Of a stretch of DNA of 5,072 bases, positions 1 through 5,072 are shown one piece after another (the first letter of the stretch is position 1; every line of letters begins with the position of its first letter). The notes under the pieces were generated by a model. The model was given only the letters and a program-made list of their open reading frames with translations, had not been told where the DNA came from and ran no database searches. The stretch covers positions 1 to 5,072 of the forward strand of contig CALLAV010000343.1 of NCBI GenBank assembly GCA_938001995.1. Reading direction: 5' to 3'. The DNA is from an uncultured Amylibacter sp. (GTDB lineage: Bacteria > Pseudomonadota > Alphaproteobacteria > Rhodobacterales > Rhodobacteraceae). The position numbers and the translations under genes were made by a program.

Positions 1-932
1 CCAGACTTACCTGCCGCGATCACGTCTGATCCAATGGTGATGTGATCCGCCACACCCACCTGCCCGCCCAGCACGACACGATCGCCGATCACACTGCTGC
101 CCGCAACGCCCACCTGCCCGCACAGCAAACAGTTTTCGCCCACGGTAACGTTATGGCCCACATGCACGAGGTTATCGAGCTTGGTTCCGTTGCCGATTGT
201 TGTGTTGGCAATCGTGCCACGATCGAGCGCAGAATTCGCACCAATTTCAACGCGGTCGCCAAGGATCACAGACCCAAGCGAATTGATCCGTGCAAAGCCG
301 TCGGTTTTACTGGCACTGGTAATCTGGCCCGTGGCTTTTGCTTCTTCCACTGCGCCCGGTTTCGGGGTGACGTAAGAAAACCCGTCCACGCCCACGGCCA
401 CGCCTTGTTGGGCATAAAAATCATTGCCAATTTTCACCCGCGCGCCGATGTGGCATCCCTGATAAATCAAGGCGTTATGGCCCACAGTTGCATCACGCCC
501 AATGCTGGAATGGCTGGCGATACGGGCGTTGTCGCCAATGGTTACACCTGACGAAATCACCACAAACGGACCGATGGACGGGTTCGCACCAATTTGCGCA
601 GATGGGTCAATAATCGCGGTGGGATGAATGCCGATGGGAATATCTGGCACATGTTCAAACACCCGCGTCACGCCTGACAAAACATAGCGCGAGCGTGGGG
701 CAAACACGGCGGCCTTGAGCCCCATATCCTGCCAATCAGCACCGTCCCAAACAACCGCCGCCTGCGCATTGCCTGCCTTTAACGGTTCGGCATAGGTTGG
801 TTCCATCGCCAATGCCAATTGATCCGCAGCCGCCTTGGCAGGCTCTTGCACTGAGGACACGCGGATGGACAAATCGCCAACGGCTTCTGCGCCCAATTGT
901 TCGGCAATCTCAGCAATGGAAAATGTGGTCAT
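1..932 (-). CDS. lpxD: UDP-3-O-acylglucosamine N-acyltransferase LpxD (3' end cut by window edge)
   Basis: LpxD transfers a (R)-3-hydroxyacyl chain from acyl carrier protein to the 2-amine of UDP-3-O-acylglucosamine, the third step of lipid A synthesis, in the cytoplasm. I translated the minus strand from the ATG at 932: 310 codons are open and no stop occurs before the edge. Full-length LpxD is usually about 340-370 residues, so roughly the last 30-60 are missing. Residues 1 to about 95 fit the uridine-binding N-terminal domain. From about residue 100 a left-handed beta-helix of hexapeptide repeats follows (for example HPTAIIDPSAQIG, then many [LIV]-G-x-x repeats). The segment HVGHNV (257-262) matches the catalytic-histidine site of the family, with His260 the expected base; DGFSY (183-187) is also typical. 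A Shine-Dalgarno-like GAGAAGG (complement of 940-946) lies 7 nt before the ATG and supports this start. A hairpin lies just upstream at 953-977. In relatives fabZ and lpxA usually follow; here they would be outside the window. Confidence 0.96.
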   Translation of the reverse strand, partial: MTTFSIAEIAEQLGAEAVGDLSIRVSSVQEPAKAAADQLALAMEPTYAEPLKAGNAQAAVVWDGADWQDMGLKAAVFAPRSRYVLSGVTRVFEHVPDIPIGIHPTAIIDPSAQIGANPSIGPFVVISSGVTIGDNARIASHSSIGRDATVGHNALIYQGCHIGARVKIGNDFYAQQGVAVGVDGFSYVTPKPGAVEEAKATGQITSASKTDGFARINSLGSVILGDRVEIGANSALDRGTIANTTIGNGTKLDNLVHVGHNVTVGENCLLCGQVGVAGSSVIGDRVVLGGQVGVADHITIGSDVIAAGKS

Positions 933-949
933 CGGCCTGCCTTCTCACG

Positions 950-977
950 AAAACGGGCGCCCTTTCGAGGCGCCCGT
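950..977 (-). terminator. Intrinsic terminator or attenuator between the L,D-transpeptidase gene and lpxD
   Basis: A perfect 9-bp inverted repeat, ACGGGCGCC (953-961) and GGCGCCCGT (969-977), has a 7-nt loop. Read on the minus strand, the stem is followed by only a short U run (UUU after the stem, four T counting the last stem base). It lies 21 nt after the transpeptidase stop, and its distal edge is 20 nt before the lpxD ATG. The GC-rich stem suits a terminator, but the short U tract suggests leaky termination. On the plus strand the stem is followed by AAAA, so it should not act there. Confidence 0.7.
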
Positions 978-998
978 AAAACTCGAATTCAGGTGGTT

Positions 999-2606
999 TT
1001 ACCCCTGAACGGATTGCAACGCCACCCCAGCTTTGCTGAGCGCATTAAAGATCGTTTTGTCGCGACCATAAATGTCATTGCGATAATTCACGCGGCCATT
1101 CTCTTTGAAAAACGCAGTGCGATAGTTCAGGTAAATCGGCACAGGCTGTTGCAGGTTAACATACTGTTCACGACCTGTTTTCAGCCACCCATGAAACGCG
1201 CCCTTTGGATCAGACGTTTGTTTTTCCAACAGTTTATAGGCGAACTCAAACGGCTTTTGCACGCGGACACAGCCGTGGCTGAACGCACGCACTTCGCGGC
1301 TAAACAGGCTTTTGGACGGTGTGTCGTGCAAATAGATGTTGTATTTGTTCGGGAACATAAACTTCACCAAACCAAGCGCGTTGCTTTTGGACGGCTTCTG
1401 TTTGATCGAATACGGAAAGTTCTTTGCGTTGTATTTCGCAAGGTTCACACTGGCCGGGTTTACGGCCTTACCACTGCTGTTCACCATACGCATGCCACGA
1501 CGGGCCAAGAACCCTGGATCCTTTTTGAGGATCGGCAGGTATTCCTTGCCTGTGATCGAACGAGGCACGTGCCACGTTGGGTTTACAACCATATGAGTCA
1601 TCTGATCGTGGAATTCTGGCGTGCGGTCTTTGCTGACTTTGCCGATCACAGTGATCGACGTGAAGGTCACGCGGTCATTGTCATACACATTGAATGAGAA
1701 ATCCGCGAGATTCACAACGATGTGACGCTTGCCACGTGAACGGTTCATCCAGCGTTCGCGTTCCAGATTGACCAGAACTTGCTTGAGACGCTGTTCGGCA
1801 GAGGCATTCATCACTTTGATGGTGCCCGGTCCAACAACACCATCGGCTTTAAGGCCGTGATCTGTTTGAAATTGTTGGACAACTTTGACCAAACCACCGT
1901 CATAAGCCGCATCTACACCCAAACGGCCATAGCCCATGGCAGATAGACGCGCGCGCATTCTGGCGACGTTCTTGCTAGACGTGCCAGGTTTCAGCGTAGC
2001 AGACGGAATACGGTCGCCAAAGCCACCCTGCCCGACCAAACGTTCGAGGCGCTGCTTTTCTTTCAAAAGACGTGCGTATTCTGGATGTTGTGGAACCAGT
2101 GCTTTGAAAAAGCCGCTGGGCGAGCTGCGAGAGATCGCATCCAAAAGCGCCATTTCGGAACGGCGAGGCGGTTGAACAGCGATTTCGCGATCCACTTTCT
2201 TTGGCTCTAAGACGCCAGAAGACAGATCATGTGCGTAATTCAAGAAGATTTGCGTCGCAAATGCCTCGGCTGCGGCCCCTGCATCGCCACGCTGATTGCT
2301 AAGTGCGGATTTCAACTGCGCCACTTGGTATTGGCCTGACGGCAGACCGTGAAACCCTGATGCTGAAACCGCTTCGATCAGCGCCTTTGCGCGTGCTTTG
2401 TTTTTGTTGCCGACCCAGATCGGTTGAAAATTCCGTTGCGCGTAAAATTGCTTAGCTTCGGCGGACAAAGATTTATCCGCATTCACTGCAGCTGCCACCA
2501 AAGCCTTGCTCGGTTTCGCATGAACGGCTGGTGCTGCAAAAATAGTTAACGACGCAATTGCCGTCGCGGCGGCGAATCCCGCCAGCTTTTTATGGATTAA
2601 AATCAT
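999..2606 (-). CDS. LdtD/YcbB-type periplasmic L,D-transpeptidase with peptidoglycan-binding domain
   Basis: This is a predicted periplasmic enzyme of 535 residues that forms 3-3 (mDAP-mDAP) peptidoglycan crosslinks through a cysteine acyl-enzyme. A Sec signal peptide covers about residues 1-30 (KK, hydrophobic core, likely cut after AVHA). Residues about 45-200 fit the helical scaffold region of YcbB-type enzymes. Residues about 213-267 are a PG_binding_1 domain (ending GLKADGVVGPGTIKVMN). Residues about 293-470 are the YkuD domain with the family signature: His427 in YLHDTP and S443-H444-G445-C446-V447-R448, where Cys446 is the nucleophile. The insert at about 350-410 fits the capping loop of LdtD-like enzymes. 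A strong Shine-Dalgarno-like GAGGGG (complement of 2610-2615) lies 3 nt before the ATG. E. coli LdtD is longer (about 615 residues), but this length is normal for alphaproteobacterial members. Some L,D-transpeptidases instead attach outer-membrane proteins to peptidoglycan; the two-domain layout and capping insert favour crosslinking. The neighbours are lpxD downstream and a divergent DUF882 peptidase gene. Confidence 0.94.
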   Translation of the reverse strand: MILIHKKLAGFAAATAIASLTIFAAPAVHAKPSKALVAAAVNADKSLSAEAKQFYAQRNFQPIWVGNKNKARAKALIEAVSASGFHGLPSGQYQVAQLKSALSNQRGDAGAAAEAFATQIFLNYAHDLSSGVLEPKKVDREIAVQPPRRSEMALLDAISRSSPSGFFKALVPQHPEYARLLKEKQRLERLVGQGGFGDRIPSATLKPGTSSKNVARMRARLSAMGYGRLGVDAAYDGGLVKVVQQFQTDHGLKADGVVGPGTIKVMNASAEQRLKQVLVNLERERWMNRSRGKRHIVVNLADFSFNVYDNDRVTFTSITVIGKVSKDRTPEFHDQMTHMVVNPTWHVPRSITGKEYLPILKKDPGFLARRGMRMVNSSGKAVNPASVNLAKYNAKNFPYSIKQKPSKSNALGLVKFMFPNKYNIYLHDTPSKSLFSREVRAFSHGCVRVQKPFEFAYKLLEKQTSDPKGAFHGWLKTGREQYVNLQQPVPIYLNYRTAFFKENGRVNYRNDIYGRDKTIFNALSKAGVALQSVQG

Positions 2607-2683
2607 GGTCCCCTCGATACACAGTGCCTATTTTTTTGATATATAGGTTAAACAATGCCCTAAAAACATAGTCCAATCACGTT

Positions 2684-2703
2684 TTTGGCAAATTTTTGCC
2701 AAA
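2684..2703. promoter_or_regulatory. 20-bp palindrome, candidate operator for the transpeptidase gene
   Basis: TTTGGCAAA (2684-2692) and TTTGCCAAA (2695-2703) are exact reverse complements around a TT centre, so 18 of 20 positions are symmetric. The TTTGCC half-motif recurs at 2704-2709, 9 bp after its copy at 2695-2700. The spacer between arms is too short for an RNA hairpin with full arms, which favours a dimeric DNA-binding protein. It lies about 80 bp before the transpeptidase start codon, near where its promoter should be. The regulator is unknown. Confidence 0.45.
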
Positions 2704-2712
2704 TTTGCCTCT

Positions 2713-2726
2713 TATTAACGTTAATA
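2713..2726. promoter_or_regulatory. 14-bp perfect palindrome, candidate protein-binding site
   Basis: TATTAACGTTAATA reads identically on both strands. It sits 9 bp after the 20-bp palindrome and 10 bp before the CRP-like site. It contains two back-to-back TTAAC half motifs, as found in CtrA-type sites, but the spacing does not match the usual TTAA-N7-TTAA CtrA box. AT-rich short palindromes can occur by chance in such a spacer; the clustering is what makes it worth listing. Confidence 0.3.
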
Positions 2727-2736
2727 GAGCAGAACA

Positions 2737-2758
2737 AAATGTGATCAAAATCGCATGA
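2737..2758. promoter_or_regulatory. CRP/FNR-family-like binding site
   Basis: The core TGTGA-N6-TCGCA (2740-2755) differs by one base from the E. coli CRP core TGTGA-N6-TCACA. By my count 17 of 22 positions (2737-2758) match the full E. coli consensus, including the flanking AAA and the inner TC. It is midway between the divergent genes: centred about 140 bp before the leftward start codon and about 175 bp before the rightward one. It does not match the FnrL form TTGAT-N4-ATCAA. Which CRP/FNR protein would bind, if any, cannot be told from this window. Confidence 0.4.
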
Positions 2759-2821
2759 CGACATATCATGGCTAAGCGTGCAGGAAATAAGCAGAAAAAC
2801 GCTCATGGTCAAACACAAGGG

Positions 2822-2849
2822 TTGGTTCACGAATCGGCCTGTGTAATAA
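2822..2849 (+). promoter_or_regulatory. Candidate sigma-70-type promoter for the DUF882 gene
   Basis: TTGGTT (2822-2827) and TAATAA (2844-2849) are separated by 16 bp and resemble -35 and -10 hexamers. Transcription would begin around 2856, giving a leader of about 70 nt before the ATG at 2925. Each hexamer is only a partial match, so this is tentative. Confidence 0.3.
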
Positions 2850-2924
2850 GACGTCATCAAATGTGAACGGGACACTAACAGATCTGCGTGAATACGTAGG
2901 CAACTTAAGACGAGACAGTAGACT

Positions 2925-3497
2925 ATGACTGGCAAAACAAACGATCTTATTTCACGGCGCAAGCTGTTGGGTGCATTCGCGGGTATCTCCATGGTGACCG
3001 CTACGCCCTACTACGCAAATGCAGCGGGTTACCTCAAAGGGGCCGGCAACATTCGCAAAGTAAACCTTCGCAATCAGCGCACGGGTGAATCACTGAACAC
3101 GATCTATTGGGTCGAAGGTCAGTACATCAAACCCGCGCTCGAAGAGATAAACTATTTCATGCGTGACTGGCGTCAGAACGCCACGCGCAACATGGACCGC
3201 CGCAACGTGGACATGATGGCGGCCGCACTGAACCTGCTGGATACAGACGAGCCGTTTTTGGTTCTGTCGGGCTATCGCACGTCGCGCACGAACAACATGC
3301 TGCGCTCTAAATCACGCGGTGTGGCAAAGCAAAGCTATCACGTTAAAGGCATGGCAGCCGATCTGCGTTTGGGGTCCCGCTCCGTTTCACAGATTGCACG
3401 CGCTGGCATTTCTTGCAAAGCAGGCGGCGTTGGCCGATATCACGGATCAAACTTTGTCCACTTCGATTGCGGCCCAGTGCGCGCATGGCGTGGCTAA
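2925..3497 (+). CDS. Tat-exported DUF882 / M15-type murein peptidase (MepK/YcbK-like)
   Basis: This is a 190-residue predicted periplasmic zinc peptidase related to E. coli MepK (YcbK), a murein endopeptidase that cuts crosslinks including 3-3 bonds. The N-terminus carries a twin-arginine signal: S10-R11-R12-K-L-L, then a hydrophobic stretch, with a likely cut after ANA (residue 33), suggesting export folded with its metal. The mature part shows the M15/DUF882 pattern: SGYRTSRTN (115-123), SYHVKGMAADL (137-147) and VHFDCGP (178-184). The predicted zinc ligands are His139, Asp146 and His179, all present. The ATG at 2925 leaves a short n-region of nine residues before the Tat motif, which fits. 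The ribosome site is weak (GAG at 2912-2914, 10 nt away). The gene is divergent from the L,D-transpeptidase gene, while E. coli has ldtD and mepK side by side in the same direction. A C(UUCG)G hairpin terminator follows. The exact bond it cuts is inferred from the family. Confidence 0.9.
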   Translation: MTGKTNDLISRRKLLGAFAGISMVTATPYYANAAGYLKGAGNIRKVNLRNQRTGESLNTIYWVEGQYIKPALEEINYFMRDWRQNATRNMDRRNVDMMAAALNLLDTDEPFLVLSGYRTSRTNNMLRSKSRGVAKQSYHVKGMAADLRLGSRSVSQIARAGISCKAGGVGRYHGSNFVHFDCGPVRAWRG

Positions 3498-3514
3498 GAC
3501 AGATCAAACAGAAC

Positions 3515-3540
3515 AAACCCGCTTCGGCGGGTTTTCTTTT
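3515..3540. terminator. Intrinsic terminator with C(UUCG)G tetraloop, probably bidirectional
   Basis: AAACCCGC (3515-3522) and GCGGGTTT (3527-3534) form a perfect 8-bp stem around a UUCG loop closed by C-G, an exceptionally stable tetraloop. On the plus strand it begins 17 nt after the DUF882 stop and ends in a T-rich run (TTTT then CTTTT), a strong terminator. On the minus strand, after the acetyltransferase stop, the stem is followed by TTTGTTCTGTTT, so it probably also ends the proA transcript. Only 2 bp separate it from the acetyltransferase stop. Confidence 0.88.
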
Positions 3541-3542
3541 GC

Positions 3543-4001
3543 CTAAAGTGTAAGTTGCATTTTTGGCAGGCTTCGCCCAGCGATGCTGCTTGAAGGTGTT
3601 GTGCCAATTTCCACAAAACCCTGTTTGGCATAAAACCCAACTGCATTCGGGTCCGCACTGAGCACTAAGGTTTGAAAGCCTTTTTGATGAGCGAGGCGAA
3701 AAATCGTGGTCCAGAGCATGCGCCCAACTCCGCGCCCCTGCACATTTGGATCCACAAAGAACAATGACACCTCGCCTTCAAGCGCTGTTTGCGTATCAAG
3801 GGCGGCGCATCCCAATACAACGCCGTCATCTTCAGCCACCCACAATTCTGTGGCGGCAAGCGTGTCTTTCGTGATCGTCAGCTCCGCGCGGCAGGCCTCC
3901 ATAAACGCATCGTCATATCCGTTCGATTGCTTTGATCGAAACACCACATCCGTCAACGCACCAAAATCGGCAGGCTTCGCAGGGCGTAACCGCAGGGTCA
4001 T
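3543..4001 (-). CDS. GNAT family N-acetyltransferase, substrate unknown
   Basis: This is a 152-residue single-domain GNAT protein, cytoplasmic, expected to move an acetyl group from acetyl-CoA to an amine. The acetyl-CoA pyrophosphate-binding motif is Q88-G-R-G-V-G93 after the strand [10 protein letters not shown], followed by the helix [11 protein letters not shown]. The second core motif is [18 protein letters not shown] (116-133), with Tyr124 in the position of the usual general acid. The length is normal for the family and I see no signal peptide or membrane segment. Its ATG overlaps the proA stop by 4 nt (ATGA, 3998-4001), and no good Shine-Dalgarno sequence lies close upstream, so its translation is probably coupled to proA. 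Shared expression with proA is clear; a role in proline metabolism is not shown. The alternatives are protein N-terminal or small-amine acetylation. Confidence 0.9.
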   Translation of the reverse strand: MTLRLRPAKPADFGALTDVVFRSKQSNGYDDAFMEACRAELTITKDTLAATELWVAEDDGVVLGCAALDTQTALEGEVSLFFVDPNVQGRGVGRMLWTTIFRLAHQKGFQTLVLSADPNAVGFYAKQGFVEIGTTPSSSIAGRSLPKMQLTL

Positions 4002-5072
4002 GCGCGCACCGTGCCGTCCCCGCGCACCAGATACTTGAAACTGGTCAACTGTTCCGCACCAACAGGCCCGCGCGCGTGCATCTTGCCTGTCGCGATACCG
4101 ATCTCTGCACCCATGCCAAACTCGCCACCATCCGCAAACTGGGTCGAGGCATTGTGCATTAAGATCGCGCTATCAAGGCGGCCAAAGAACATATCCACCG
4201 CGCCCGTATCCTCGGCCATGATGCAATCCGTGTGGTTCGAGCCATACTGCTGAATATGCGAAATCGCACCTTCAACCCCTTCAACCACTTTGGCCGAAAT
4301 GATCATGTCGAGAAACTCGCGCCCGAAATCATCGGCCTTTGCCGCCATCACGCCATCAATGCTTTGGATCGCCGCATCACCGCGCACTTCCACACCTGCC
4401 CCAAGCAGATCTGACACAAACGGCGCGCCATGCGTTTCAAAAAACGCTTTATCCACCAGCAAACATTCAGCCGACCCACAAATCCCTGTGCGCCGCGTTT
4501 TCGCGTTCATCACAACCGCTTTGGTCTTTTCCAAATCCGCGCTGGCATCCACATAGACGTGGCAAATCCCTTCTAAGTGGGCAAACACAGGCACTCGCGC
4601 ATCTGATTGCACACGACCCACAAGGCCTTTACCGCCGCGGGGCACAATCACATCAATATAATCCGTCAAGGTCAGCATTTCGCCCACCGCCGCGCGGTCC
4701 CGTGTCGGAACCAGTTGGATCGCCGCCTCTGGTAGGTTTGCAGCCTTCAGCCCGGACACCAGACATTCGTGGATCAGACCAGAGGAATGAAAACTCTCCG
4801 AGCCGCCACGCAAAATCGCAGCATTGCCAGCCTTCAGACACAGCGCACCTGCGTCCGCTGTCACATTCGGGCGGCTTTCATAAATGACGCCGATCACACC
4901 AAGCGGCGTGCGAACACGTTGAATGTGTAGCCCTGTTGGCTGGGTCCATTCCGCAATCACGCTGCCCACAGGATCGGCTTGTTCCGCAACCGAACGCAGC
5001 CCGTTTGCCATCGACAGAATGCGATCCTTATCAAGCATCAGGCGGTCCATCATCGAAGGTGACAGCCCCTTT
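3998..5072 (-). CDS. proA: Gamma-glutamyl phosphate reductase ProA (5' end cut by window edge)
   Basis: ProA reduces gamma-glutamyl phosphate with NADPH to glutamate 5-semialdehyde, the second step of proline synthesis, in the cytoplasm. The reading frame is open to the right edge: before the Met encoded at 5053 it continues as KGLSPS, giving [14 protein letters not shown], which is typical internal ProA sequence. The true start is therefore outside, with about 60-70 of roughly 420 residues missing. Counting from Met5053, landmarks are [16 protein letters not shown] (50-65), the catalytic Cys192 in [11 protein letters not shown], the ProA signature V257-x5-A-I-S-H-I-x2-Y-G-S-N-H-T-D-x-I278, and [20 protein letters not shown] (311-330), followed by QLTSFKY. 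Cys197 sits five residues after the catalytic Cys, where many homologues have Thr. The stop overlaps the start of the acetyltransferase gene by 4 nt. proB commonly lies upstream of proA, here beyond the right edge. Confidence 0.97.
   Translation of the reverse strand, partial: KGLSPSMMDRLMLDKDRILSMANGLRSVAEQADPVGSVIAEWTQPTGLHIQRVRTPLGVIGVIYESRPNVTADAGALCLKAGNAAILRGGSESFHSSGLIHECLVSGLKAANLPEAAIQLVPTRDRAAVGEMLTLTDYIDVIVPRGGKGLVGRVQSDARVPVFAHLEGICHVYVDASADLEKTKAVVMNAKTRRTGICGSAECLLVDKAFFETHGAPFVSDLLGAGVEVRGDAAIQSIDGVMAAKADDFGREFLDMIISAKVVEGVEGAISHIQQYGSNHTDCIMAEDTGAVDMFFGRLDSAILMHNASTQFADGGEFGMGAEIGIATGKMHARGPVGAEQLTSFKYLVRGDGTVRA

Larger units (their letters stand above)
2607..2924. other. Divergent intergenic control region (318 bp, no gene)
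   Basis: This AT-rich spacer separates the start codons of the transpeptidase gene (leftward) and the DUF882 gene (rightward), so promoters for both must lie here or within the genes. It carries three symmetric sequences at 2684-2703, 2713-2726 and 2737-2758, listed separately. For the leftward gene I see only weak promoter matches: TTGGAC (complement of 2671-2676) with TTTAAC (complement of 2647-2652) at an 18-bp spacing, and a TATATA (complement of 2640-2645) without a good -35. A 110-codon minus-strand reading frame overlaps it (2660-2992), but its sequence looks like random translation and it runs over the start of the DUF882 gene, so I do not call it. Confidence 0.8.

Noticed and set aside
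42..551. 169-codon plus-strand open frame
   Set aside because: It lies antisense to lpxD, whose reading frame shows clear hexapeptide repeats and the catalytic motif; the plus-strand translation has no family features.
897..1697. 266-codon plus-strand open frame
   Set aside because: It is antisense to the catalytic part of the L,D-transpeptidase gene and crosses the lpxD start and the terminator hairpin; no recognisable domain.
2713..2726. CtrA box in the palindrome TATTAACGTTAATA
   Set aside because: The two TTAA elements are only 2 bp apart rather than 7, and no other TTAA pair in the spacer has the N7 spacing, so a standard CtrA site is not supported.
2774..2803. Possible RNA hairpin from AGCGT and ACGCT in the spacer
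   Set aside because: Only about five base pairs with a loop of about 19 nt and no U tract; not distinguishable from chance.
2660..2992. 110-codon minus-strand open frame in the divergent spacer
   Set aside because: It overlaps the DUF882 start and signal peptide antisense, covers all three symmetric sites, and its translation has no domain or convincing ribosome site.
4339..4887. 182-codon plus-strand open frame
   Set aside because: It is antisense to well-conserved ProA sequence; the Pro/Ser/His-rich translation is typical of a shadow frame.
1..5072. Mobile element, CRISPR array, tRNA or toxin-antitoxin content
   Set aside because: Read on both strands, I saw no terminal repeats, transposase or integrase motifs, regularly spaced repeats or tRNA-like cloverleaf; all long intact frames are housekeeping or envelope genes.

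Overview
The window looks like ordinary chromosome from a Gram-negative alphaproteobacterium, most likely of the Rhodobacterales/roseobacter type with moderate GC. The evidence is an lpxD (lipid A synthesis), a periplasmic L,D-transpeptidase of the LdtD/YcbB architecture, a Tat-exported DUF882 (M15-type) peptidase and an alphaproteobacterial-looking proA. The taxonomic call rests on protein flavour only. There is no mobile element, tRNA, rRNA or CRISPR array.

Layout, left to right. Positions 1-932 (minus) hold the 5' part of lpxD, which runs off the left edge. Positions 950-977 hold a terminator-like hairpin between lpxD and the gene upstream of it. Positions 999-2606 (minus) hold a complete L,D-transpeptidase with signal peptide, scaffold region, peptidoglycan-binding domain and YkuD catalytic domain. 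Positions 2607-2924 are an AT-rich divergent control region carrying three symmetric candidate operator sites in a row. Positions 2925-3497 (plus) hold a complete Tat-signal DUF882 protein resembling E. coli MepK. Positions 3515-3540 hold a C(UUCG)G hairpin terminator shared by convergent genes. Positions 3543-4001 (minus) hold a small GNAT acetyltransferase. Its start overlaps by 4 nt the stop of proA (3998 to beyond 5072, minus), which is cut by the right edge.

Functionally there are two blocks. The left block concerns the cell envelope: lipid A acylation (LpxD), a predicted maker of 3-3 peptidoglycan crosslinks (the L,D-transpeptidase) and a predicted cutter of crosslinks (the DUF882 protein). 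The last two are divergent from one shared spacer. The right block is proline biosynthesis (ProA) with a translationally coupled acetyltransferase of unknown substrate.

I found no clearly new system. The points most worth checking are the back-to-back crosslink maker and cutter with clustered palindromes between them, and the hairpin that separates the transpeptidase gene from lpxD with no room for a promoter after it.
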